Assembly: GCA_963605535.1 (NCBI GenBank)
Contig: CAVCXB010000093.1
Coordinates: forward strand, 1 to 11,816
Source: Anthropogastromicrobium chipingensis_A
GTDB taxonomy: Bacteria; Bacillota; Clostridia; Lachnospirales; Lachnospiraceae
Reading direction: 5' to 3'
Length of the DNA: 11,816 nucleotides
Shown: one piece after another, positions 1 through 5,929 of the stretch
How the letters are laid out: every line of letters starts with the position of its first letter
How positions within the stretch are numbered: position 1 is the first letter of the stretch
Translations under genes and position numbers: made by a program
Notes under the pieces: generated by a model
Databases searched by the model: none
Seen by the model: only the letters and a program-made list of their open reading frames with translations
What the model was told of the DNA's origin: nothing

Positions 1-23
1 AATCCTGACGGTTGCAATGGAAT

Positions 24-47
24 CCTCGTCCGACACGTCGGGCGGGG
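24..47 (+). other. GC-rich imperfect hairpin upstream of the dus remnant
   Basis: Positions 24-34 can pair with 37-47 through eleven positions if two G-U pairs are allowed, leaving a very small loop. A short TTGTT follows. It could be a weak terminator of a gene lying left of the window or part of the dus leader; the T-run is too poor to decide. No gene end can be assigned in the first 70 bases. Confidence 0.25.
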
Positions 48-71
48 TTGTTCAAAAAGGAGGGAACTTTC

Positions 72-490
72 ATGCAGTATCGAATTTCCATGGCGCCGAT
101 GGAGGGACTGACTGGTTATGTATATCGAAGAGCACATCATGCGTATTTTGCATCACTTGATGCTTACTATACACCCTTTATTTCTAATAAGAAGCTTGGA
201 AGCCGCGAGCGCCATGATGTTATGCCAGAGCATAATGAAGGAATGCGTGTGATTCCTCAGATTTTGACGAACCGCGCGGATGATTTTCTGGAAATCGAAA
301 AACAGTTGTATGAATACGGATACCGAGAGGTCAATCTAAATCTTGGCTGTCCATCCGGTACAGTTACAGCCAAAGGACGAGGCGCTGGCAGAAGACGAAG
401 CTGTTAAAACAGATCAAAAAATCCAATTCGGTGAGGGAATATAAGATCGCGGCAGATGCGATATTTCGCGAATATAGTGAAACGGTATGA
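72..490 (+). pseudogene. tRNA-dihydrouridine synthase remnant with internal deletion and frameshift
   Basis: Intact Dus enzymes use FMN and NADPH to reduce uridine to dihydrouridine in tRNA and are about 310-330 residues long. The ATG at 72 is preceded by AAGGAGGG (57-64), which favours it over an in-frame ATG at 12. The N-terminal part reads MQYRISMAPMEGLTGYVYR and later EVNLNLGCPSGTVTAKG; this includes the AP-M-G-T substrate/FMN signature and the GCP motif with the catalytic Cys. After KGRGAG (to about 389) the frame runs into a stop at 405-407. In another frame, from about 390 to the stop at 488-490, the sequence KLLKQIKKSNSVREYKIAAD looks like the basic C-terminal tail of the same family. 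Roughly 180 central residues, covering most of the barrel, are therefore missing and the two ends are out of frame. I judge it non-functional. The family call is firm; the tail assignment is by recollection of the family. Confidence 0.8.
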
Positions 491-560
491 CAGAAAGAAA
501 TAGAAAATATAAAACAAATAGATTCGAAAAAGCCAAAAAATAGAAACGCATAAAAGCGTA

Positions 561-620
561 AACTCAAAAGTCTTTCCTCCTAGCATTTCGCAAAGAAGGA
601 AAGGCTTTTTTATTTGAGTT
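561..620 (+). terminator. Rho-independent terminator after the dus remnant
   Basis: Positions 568-578 (AAGTCTTTCCT) pair with 597-607 (AGGAAAGGCTT) through eleven base pairs with one G-U, and a run of six T begins at 606. The stem can be extended by AACTCAA (561-567) pairing with TTGAGTT (614-620) across the A and T tracts, so it may also act on transcripts from the other side. It separates the dus remnant from the pilus cluster. Confidence 0.85.
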
Positions 621-642
621 AATTTGACTCGAATAGTAAGCA

Positions 643-675
643 TATAAGACTTATACAATATGTGTTATCTACACA
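643..675. repeat. Two short palindromes upstream of the tad promoter
   Basis: TATAAG-A-CTTATA (643-655) is a perfect palindrome with a one-base centre. TGTGT (661-665) and ACACA (671-675) form a second short inverted repeat. Both lie 37-69 bases upstream of the -35 box of the promoter at 712, where activators often bind. AT-rich DNA yields such palindromes by chance, so a regulatory role is only a suggestion. The rest of 621-711 shows nothing I can name. Confidence 0.3.
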
Positions 676-711
676 ATAAGGATCATTATTCTTAAATAAA
701 TAGAAAAAGCA

Positions 712-739
712 TTGACTTTGCCCGGCAATCTGCTAAAAT
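712..739 (+). promoter_or_regulatory. Sigma-A promoter with extended -10 driving the tad cluster
   Basis: TTGACT (712-717) and TAAAAT (734-739) are separated by 16 bases, and TG at 731-732 gives an extended -10. Transcription would start near 746. It is the only strong promoter between the terminator at 561-620 and tadZ, and it points into the cluster, so it is the likely main promoter of the pilus operon. The predicted leader before the tadZ start codon at 942 is close to 200 nt. Confidence 0.75.
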
Positions 740-740
740 G

Positions 741-786
741 TGCTCATCACCGAAAACAAGATTTCAGGATGAGCAATCTATGAGCA
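741..786. repeat. Inverted repeat with a third copy at the transcription start (operator-like)
   Basis: TGCTCATC (741-748) is the exact reverse complement of GATGAGCA (768-775), and a further ATGAGCA lies at 780-786. The first arm starts directly after the -10 box and spans the predicted start site. A repressor bound here would block the promoter. Because the first arm is only partly transcribed, a DNA site is more likely than an RNA hairpin. No regulator gene is visible in the window. Confidence 0.35.
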
Positions 787-863
787 TGATCGCAGCATGG
801 GTGTTGAGATTGTAATCAGTGATTCTGGATCTCCAGATTTCTTAGGGCATCGGTGAAAATTCG
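746..863 (+). promoter_or_regulatory. Structured 5' leader RNA of the tad operon (candidate cis-regulatory RNA)
   Basis: The predicted transcript starts at about 746. Its 5' end TCACCGA (747-753) pairs perfectly with TCGGTGA (850-856) and would enclose about 95 nt. Inside, CAATCT (774-779) pairs with AGATTG (807-812), and TCTGG (824-828) pairs with CCAGA (833-837) around a four-base loop. This is a closing stem with internal branches, the general plan of many riboswitch aptamers. It matches no class I can name. No terminator hairpin follows, and the ribosome binding site of tadZ lies about 70 nt further on, so a mechanism is not evident. A 9-bp direct repeat, TGAAAATTC, occurs at 854-862 and 899-907. 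The pairings are read by eye, without a covariation test. Confidence 0.4.
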
Positions 864-941
864 TTGGTGAATGGAGTAGTTAGGAATAATGAAAATAGTG
901 AAAATTCATCAGCGAAGATGAAGAAAGGAGAAGCAGAGAAC

Positions 942-2036
942 ATGAAAAAGGTAGTGGCAATGTATGAGCAGGAAGAAGCATATGGAAAAAATCTAGCAGA
1001 ATATGTAAACCGCCGGGAAAGCGTACCATTTGAGATGCAAGTATTTTCACAAGCCGATAAGCTTTCGGCTTACCTTGAAGGTCATACGCCGCAACTGCTT
1101 CTTCTTTCTGAAGGAAGTGGCTTGGAAGAGTATGGAAAAATACGCGATCAGGCAGAAGAAGTATTGTATTTGACCGGACAGAAAGATCAGATACAAGGGC
1201 AAAAAGGCGATCATATCTATAAATATCAGCCAACAGATCAGCTTTTAAATCAGCTGATGCAGCACATCGGCAGCAAGGATCAAAGAGATAGTCCAATTTT
1301 GCAGACTTCATGTCCGATTTACGGTGTCTATTCGCCAGTTGGACGATGTGGAAAAACAACGTTTTCGCTTTTGTTAGGGAAATTGTTATCACGCAGACAT
1401 TCTGTTTTGTACATAGGCTTTGACGAGCTGTCTTTTCTGGATGAGGATGAGATGGCGTTGGATGAGCAAGATGCAGGAGAAGAAAACGAAGAAGGAAAAA
1501 AGGGAAGAATCATACAAGAAGGACCAAAAGAGAAGCAAAAAGAAGAGGGACACAGAGAAAGAGGTACGTTATCAGATGCGTACTTTTATTGTCAGCGGCA
1601 TGGATTAAGGGAGAAACTACCCTTGCTTGTGTCACATTGGCATGGAATTGATGTGCTTACGGGGATGAATTGTCCAGAGGATTTGTGTGCAATACAGGCA
1701 AAAGAATGGGGTACGCTAGTTCAAGAGATTGCGCGTGAGGCTGGGTATGCAGCAATTGTTTTGGATATTGGGACAAAACTATGGCTTGCCGACGTATTAT
1801 TGCCGTTGTGTTCGAGCCTTTATGTGCCAGTTCTTTCGGATCGCTTTGCAAGGGATCAGCAAAGGCGTTTCGAAAAATGGTTGGAACAAAACGGCGAGGA
1901 AGAAATTCTGCAGAGCATGCAGATGGTAGAGCTGCCGCATTGCACGCGCAGTGGAACCATGAAGGAACGGCTAGAGTACGCCTTATGGGGCGAAGCTGGA
2001 GATTATGTGCGCAGTCTAATGCCAAGTGAATGGTAG
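942..2036 (+). CDS. tadZ: TadZ/CpaE-like pilus-localising ATPase (MinD/ParA superfamily)
   Basis: TadZ proteins mark the cell site where the Tad pilus machine assembles. I start at ATG 942 because AAAGGAG (924-930) precedes it; an in-frame ATG at 864 lacks a good site. The protein has 364 residues. Residues 1 to about 110 look like the receiver-like N-terminal domain of TadZ. The P-loop SPVGRCGKTTFS lies at about 131-142. Compared with the MinD consensus KGGxGKT, the signature lysine is replaced by V and the second Gly by R, while the main Lys-Thr pair is kept. A highly charged Glu/Lys-rich linker (about 168-208) follows the first strand after the P-loop. A hydrophobic strand ending in Asp (YAAIVLDIG, about 269-277) resembles Walker B. 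First gene of the cluster, 51 bases before tadA. The fold is confident; the TadZ role rests on position and this domain order. Confidence 0.8.
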   Translation: MKKVVAMYEQEEAYGKNLAEYVNRRESVPFEMQVFSQADKLSAYLEGHTPQLLLLSEGSGLEEYGKIRDQAEEVLYLTGQKDQIQGQKGDHIYKYQPTDQLLNQLMQHIGSKDQRDSPILQTSCPIYGVYSPVGRCGKTTFSLLLGKLLSRRHSVLYIGFDELSFLDEDEMALDEQDAGEENEEGKKGRIIQEGPKEKQKEEGHRERGTLSDAYFYCQRHGLREKLPLLVSHWHGIDVLTGMNCPEDLCAIQAKEWGTLVQEIAREAGYAAIVLDIGTKLWLADVLLPLCSSLYVPVLSDRFARDQQRRFEKWLEQNGEEEILQSMQMVELPHCTRSGTMKERLEYALWGEAGDYVRSLMPSEW

Positions 2037-2087
2037 GAAAATAGTAGATAAGTAATCGTATAAATGATAGACGAAGGTAGGCGAAAT

Positions 2088-3344
2088 ATGGAGCGGCAGG
2101 AGGAACAGGAAGGAAAGCAGGAACAGGCTCTTTTGGGGACATTGCGAAGCCTTGTGGTTGAGCGGCTTGATATGACGAAGGAGCTGACAGATGAGGAGTT
2201 GTATGCGAGTATTGATGACGTGCTGATGATGCAAGCGTATCGCAGACAGTTTTCAGTGCGGCTGCGGATGCAGTTTCGGCAGGCATTGTACGATTCCTTC
2301 CGACGTCTGGATGTGTTAAGCGAGGCATTGGATGATCCGGAGGTGACGGAGATCATGGTAAATGGATATGACCAGATCTATGTGGAAAAGCACGGAGAAC
2401 TGATGCATTTTGTGAAAACATTTTCTTCACAGGAAAAGCTGGAAGATGTCATTCAGCAGATAGTAGCGAAGGTAAACCGTCGGGTAAATGAAGCGAACCC
2501 GATGGCGGATGCCCGTCTTGAGGACGGATCGAGAGTAAATATTATTCTTCCTCCCATTGCGCTCAACGGTCCGATCCTCACAATCCGGCGGTTTGCAAAG
2601 CATCCGCCGGATATGAAACAGCTATTAAAATGGGGAGCATTGTCGGAAGAGGTAGCGCAGTTTCTGTCCAAGTTGGTTCAGGCGCGCTACAACATCTTTA
2701 TCTCCGGTGGAACGGGCTCGGGAAAGACAACATTTCTAGGAGCACTGGCGCAGTATATTCCAGAGCAGGAACGTGTTGTCACGATCGAGGACTCTGCGGA
2801 GCTTCGGTTGTATCATATTCAAAATTTGGTTCGTTTGGAGGCAAGAAATGCAAGTCAGGAAGGAAAATATGAGGTGACGATCCGCGATTTAATTCGAAAT
2901 AGCTTGCGTATTCGTCCGGATCGAATTGTAGTCGGAGAGGTTCGAGGTGCCGAAGCCTTGGACATGTTACAGGCGATGAATACCGGTCATGATGGTTCCC
3001 TTTCGACTGGTCATGCAAACAGTGCACAGGACATGATTACACGACTTGAGACAATGGTACTGATGGGTGTGGAGCTTCCGCTTGCGGCGATCCGCGGTCA
3101 AATAGCCTCAGCGATTGATATTATTATTCACTTGGGACGTTTGCGGGATCGTTCACGAAAGGTGCTTTCAATTCAGGAGGTAACGGGACTTGATGACAGG
3201 GGAAATGTAACATTGTCAGTTTTGTATCAGTTTCGGGAAACGGGGGGTGTGGATGGAAGGATCACAGGAACGCTTGAGGCGGTCAACCCGCTTAAAAAGA
3301 AGGAAAAGCTTAGAGCAGCGGGACTTATACCAGCTTCCGGATGA
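2088..3344 (+). CDS. tadA: TadA/CpaF-family secretion ATPase
   Basis: Cytoplasmic hexameric motor of the type II/IV secretion ATPase superfamily that powers Flp pilus assembly. ATG 2088 has GAAGGTAGG (2073-2081) upstream; the in-frame ATG at 2064 has no such site. The 418-residue product has the usual family length. An N-terminal helical region (about 20-75) is followed by the PAS-like N-domain with EIMVNGYDQIYVEKHGEL. Walker A is SGGTGSGKTTFL (about 206-217), the Asp box is VTIEDSAEL (about 231-239), Walker B is DRIVVGEVRG (about 278-287), and the His box is STGHANSAQDMITRLE (from about 306). All catalytic motifs look intact. Its 3' end overlaps the start of tadB, suggesting coupled translation. 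This is the most certain call in the window. Confidence 0.97.
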   Translation: MERQEEQEGKQEQALLGTLRSLVVERLDMTKELTDEELYASIDDVLMMQAYRRQFSVRLRMQFRQALYDSFRRLDVLSEALDDPEVTEIMVNGYDQIYVEKHGELMHFVKTFSSQEKLEDVIQQIVAKVNRRVNEANPMADARLEDGSRVNIILPPIALNGPILTIRRFAKHPPDMKQLLKWGALSEEVAQFLSKLVQARYNIFISGGTGSGKTTFLGALAQYIPEQERVVTIEDSAELRLYHIQNLVRLEARNASQEGKYEVTIRDLIRNSLRIRPDRIVVGEVRGAEALDMLQAMNTGHDGSLSTGHANSAQDMITRLETMVLMGVELPLAAIRGQIASAIDIIIHLGRLRDRSRKVLSIQEVTGLDDRGNVTLSVLYQFRETGGVDGRITGTLEAVNPLKKKEKLRAAGLIPASG

Positions 3345-4062
3345 ATTTGATTTGAAAAAGAAGTTTTTGTATGGACTGGTAGGAGCAGCTGGCTGGTATG
3401 GACTTACCTATATCTTTTACCATAATATTTTTATAGGAAGTATTAGTATAGTGCCATTTCTCGTTGTGTTCTTTCGTTGGCAGAAACAGGCACTTCATGA
3501 AAAACAGCTGCGGTGTATAAGGCGGGAATTTCAGGAGTTGATTCAATTGCTGTCTGGAGCACTTCGAACGGGTCATTCTGCGGAAAATGCGATGGCGGAG
3601 GCAGCGGATCAGCTTGCTGCCATGGAAGGAGAACATGCATATCTGGTAGGGGTTCTGCGTGTCATGCTTTCGAAAATGAGTATCGGAGAACCATCCGAAC
3701 AGGTTTGGTTAGCGTTTGCCAATGTGTGTGAAATAGAAGAGATAAAAGAATTTGCGAAAGCCTTTGCACTCGCCAAAAGAAGTGGTGCATCGATGCCGTT
3801 TATTCTGCAAAAGATCACGGTACAGCTTGTCTTAAAGGTGCAGACGCAGGAGCAGATCGAGACGATGCTGGCAGGCAAAAAATTCGAGCAGAAGATTATG
3901 AATTTAATGCCTGCTGGGATTCTTCTTTATATGTCGATCACATCGCCGCAGCTGCTTGAAGTGATGTATCAGACGATAACAGGAAAGCTAATTATGACGG
4001 TATGTTTGGCAATTTATATCGCAGCTTATGTGCTTTCTGCAAAGATAATAAGATTCAAATAA
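3253..4062 (+). CDS. tadB: TadB-like inner-membrane platform protein (T2SSF domain)
   Basis: Polytopic membrane platform protein that pairs with TadC and contacts the TadA motor. From ATG 3253 the protein has 269 residues; GTG 3247 is an alternative, and a G-rich stretch (3242-3247) is the only visible ribosome site. Either choice overlaps tadA by more than 90 bases. The segment DLYQLPDEFDLKKKFLYG is the usual pre-membrane region, so the start must lie upstream of it. Two hydrophobic segments (about 40-75) are followed by a cytoplasmic T2SSF domain with FQELIQLLSGALRTGHSAENA and FAKAFALAKRSGASMPFIL. Two more membrane segments close the protein (about 212-262). Typical TadB proteins have this length and plan. 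The call is confident; the exact start is not. Confidence 0.9.
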   Translation: MEGSQERLRRSTRLKRRKSLEQRDLYQLPDEFDLKKKFLYGLVGAAGWYGLTYIFYHNIFIGSISIVPFLVVFFRWQKQALHEKQLRCIRREFQELIQLLSGALRTGHSAENAMAEAADQLAAMEGEHAYLVGVLRVMLSKMSIGEPSEQVWLAFANVCEIEEIKEFAKAFALAKRSGASMPFILQKITVQLVLKVQTQEQIETMLAGKKFEQKIMNLMPAGILLYMSITSPQLLEVMYQTITGKLIMTVCLAIYIAAYVLSAKIIRFK

Positions 4063-4069
4063 GATTCAA
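4048..4069 (+). repeat. Perfect 11-bp tandem duplication at the tadB stop codon
   Basis: ATAAGATTCAA occurs at 4048-4058 and again at 4059-4069, followed by a partial third copy beginning GTAAGA. The tadB stop codon TAA (4060-4062) lies in the second copy. This looks like slippage that left the last codons of tadB duplicated. Confidence 0.9.
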
Positions 4070-4096
4070 GTAAGAAAAGAAAAATAGGAGGTCCTC

Positions 4097-5566
4097 ATGC
4101 TTGTATTTTTTATTTGCCTGTTAGTTGCATTGATTTTCATTGTTATTTGGAAAAGAAATTATGAAAACGAATTTGTAAACAGGCTTATGGATACAGAAGA
4201 GAAGAAACAACAAAAAATACAGCTGCGATTTCTTCTTCCAATGGGACTTTGGATTTACGATGTTCTTTCAAAGAATCAGCCGTCCAAGCGTGAGGAAGAA
4301 AAGGAATGGGCGAACGCGCTGTATGTTCGGGAAGATGCGCAGAGCAGAATGCGGTTTCAGGGGGCAAGGCAGATGGCAATCTTTTGGCTTGGTCTGTTTG
4401 GGGCAAGTATAATCGGAATTGCCGTTTCCTTTTTGCCAGAGTCACAGACCGAGCAGACACAGCTTGAACGCCCAGAATTTGGTCAGACAAAAAGCTATAA
4501 CTTGACAGTTGAGGGCTTAGAGGAAGGAACACAGAAGCTTCAAGTCTCGATAGATGGACAAGAGCCAGAAACACAGGGAATGCTGTCGGTGTTTGATGAT
4601 GCGTTTGATGCATTGAAGGAACAGATTTTAGGAGAGAATGAATCGTTAGAAAATGTGCAGAGTAATCTTTCACTTGTATCGTCTACCATTTATGGCATAC
4701 GTGCTGTATGGAAGACTTTAACACCAGAGCTTATTGATGATTTTGGTGTGATTCAAATTCAAGAACAGGAGATTCCACAGGAGGGCTGTATTGCACAGTT
4801 ACAGGTGAAGCTATCCTATTCCATGTATGAACAATATTATACACTTGATGTGAGGTTGATGCCGTCTCCAAAAGATGCACAGTATTATCTTATGTTGTTA
4901 ACAAGACAACTAAAGGATGAGAATGACAACACAAAAACAAAGACGACCGTACCACTTCCGACCAATATAGAGGGGAAAAATCTAACTTACAAAACAGGAG
5001 ATTCGCAGCCGATGCGAAGTTTCCCCATCTTGCTTCTTCTTTTGCCGTTTGTGTTGTATGAGATTGGTAGACAAAAGCAAAAGGAAGCATATGAAAAGAG
5101 AAATCATCAGCTTATATCCGATTACCCCAATTTTGTTTTTGAGCTGGGACTGATGGTTCAGTGCGGGCTAAATGTTCGTACGGCATGGAGCAGGCTGACA
5201 GCGGAGTATGAGATAACACAGAGCAAATGCGCGGGCTACAAGCGTTATCTGTTTGAGGAGATGCTTGTTACCCGAAACCAAATAGAGGCAGGAGAAAGTG
5301 AAGCTGCGGCATATGGGGCATTTGGAAGGAGGTGTAGAGAACATTGCTATTTGAGGCTGGGAAACAGTCTTGAGCAAAACATACGACAGGGAATATCCGG
5401 ACTGGAACAAATGCTTGACCAGGAACTGACACAGGCACTAGACCAAAGAAAAAATCAAGCACTTCAGGAGGGAGAGCGCATGGAAACGAAAATGCTGTTT
5501 CCGATGTTTCTCTTACTAGGACTGGTGATGGCGATACTGATGATACCAGCATTTATGAACATGTAG
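4097..5566 (+). CDS. tadC: TadC-like platform protein with a large extracytoplasmic insert
   Basis: Second membrane platform protein of the Tad machine. ATG 4097 follows AGGAGGT (4086-4092). The protein has 489 residues, longer than the roughly 300 of classical TadC. Membrane segments are seen at about 3-18, 93-113, 309-324 and 466-488. The charged stretch 19-92 would be cytoplasmic. Residues 114-307 would lie outside the cell and form an extra domain rich in alternating polar and hydrophobic strands, such as CIAQLQVKLSYSMYEQYYTL. Residues 325-465 are the T2SSF domain, with LISDYPNFVFELGLMVQCGL and GNSLEQNIRQGISGLEQML. The C-terminal part and the position after tadB make the TadC assignment strong. 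The function of the insert is unknown to me; long TadC forms of this kind are, as I recall, found in Lachnospiraceae tad loci. Confidence 0.88.
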   Translation: MLVFFICLLVALIFIVIWKRNYENEFVNRLMDTEEKKQQKIQLRFLLPMGLWIYDVLSKNQPSKREEEKEWANALYVREDAQSRMRFQGARQMAIFWLGLFGASIIGIAVSFLPESQTEQTQLERPEFGQTKSYNLTVEGLEEGTQKLQVSIDGQEPETQGMLSVFDDAFDALKEQILGENESLENVQSNLSLVSSTIYGIRAVWKTLTPELIDDFGVIQIQEQEIPQEGCIAQLQVKLSYSMYEQYYTLDVRLMPSPKDAQYYLMLLTRQLKDENDNTKTKTTVPLPTNIEGKNLTYKTGDSQPMRSFPILLLLLPFVLYEIGRQKQKEAYEKRNHQLISDYPNFVFELGLMVQCGLNVRTAWSRLTAEYEITQSKCAGYKRYLFEEMLVTRNQIEAGESEAAAYGAFGRRCREHCYLRLGNSLEQNIRQGISGLEQMLDQELTQALDQRKNQALQEGERMETKMLFPMFLLLGLVMAILMIPAFMNM

Positions 5567-5587
5567 CGACGTAACAAATGTGCAGCT

Positions 5588-5616
5588 TTGTGAATATGAT
5601 GCTGAAAAGTTACTAT
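5588..5616 (+). promoter_or_regulatory. Possible sigma-A promoter in front of the flp pilin gene
   Basis: TTGTGA (5588-5593) and TACTAT (5611-5616) are 17 bases apart in the 114-base gap between tadC and flp, the largest gap inside the cluster. A start near 5623 would give a leader of about 58 nt. Extra transcription of the major pilin would make sense, since it is needed in excess over the machinery. Support is only sequence resemblance and position. Confidence 0.4.
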
Positions 5617-5680
5617 ATGCAAAAATAAGATGGGTAGAAGTTTATCTGGTTTGTGAACTGTGAGAAGGGAGGCGTGTGGC

Positions 5681-5929
5681 ATGAAGCAAAGAGACAAGCG
5701 TATGCGTTGGAATCATCTTATGGGTGATCGAATGAGAGGAATCACCAAAGGAATTGTAAGCGGAATAAGAAAGTTTCAAAATGATACAAAGGGAGTGACA
5801 ACTGTTGAGGTTATTTTAGTTCTTGTCGTACTGTTGGCGATTGTTGTTATTTTCCGAGAACAGCTTATCGCTATTGTCACTGGAATTTTCAGTCATGTAA
5901 ACAGCACAGTAAATGAGTTGTATGGATGA
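5681..5929 (+). CDS. flp: Flp-family type IVc major pilin precursor
   Basis: Small prepilin of 82 residues that would be processed by the TadV peptidase and polymerised into the pilus. ATG 5681 follows AAGGGAGG (5665-5672); an in-frame GTG at 5660 is less likely because it overlaps that site. The N-terminal 38 residues are polar and basic, ending in NDTKG. Cleavage after G38 would leave VTTVE, putting Glu at position 5 of the mature protein as required for prepilin processing, followed by a hydrophobic helix (about 44-60). Val follows the Glu where many Flp pilins have Tyr. The mature subunit would be only 44 residues. The stop overlaps the next ATG in ATGA. It is the only obvious Flp pilin in the window and so the likely main fibre subunit. 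Confidence 0.9.
   Translation: MKQRDKRMRWNHLMGDRMRGITKGIVSGIRKFQNDTKGVTTVEVILVLVVLLAIVVIFREQLIAIVTGIFSHVNSTVNELYG

Noticed and set aside
1..71. tRNA or T-box fragment at the left edge
   Set aside because: The GC-rich hairpin at 24-47 does not fit a cloverleaf arm set, and no T-box sequence is present.
12..407. Dus remnant starting at ATG 12
   Set aside because: The reading frame is open from 12, but the ribosome binding site at 57-64 and the family's normal N-terminus place the start at 72.
746..863. c-di-GMP-I or c-di-GMP-II riboswitch upstream of tadZ
   Set aside because: A GAAAACAA stretch and a CACCG/CGGTG closing stem resemble the start of class II, but the class II core (GGGCACUUGA and the matching UUAGUAGUGC region) and the class I core (GGCAAACC, GACGCAAAGCC) are not found.
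880..1392. 170-codon open frame on the minus strand inside tadZ
   Set aside because: It is the antisense shadow of tadZ, with no ribosome site and no recognisable protein; the same holds for minus-strand frames at 1657-2328, 4185-4673 and 7109-7471.
864..2036. tadZ start at ATG 864
   Set aside because: No good ribosome site precedes 864, the first 26 residues are Asn/Ser/Lys-rich and unlike TadZ, and ATG 942 has AAAGGAG upstream.
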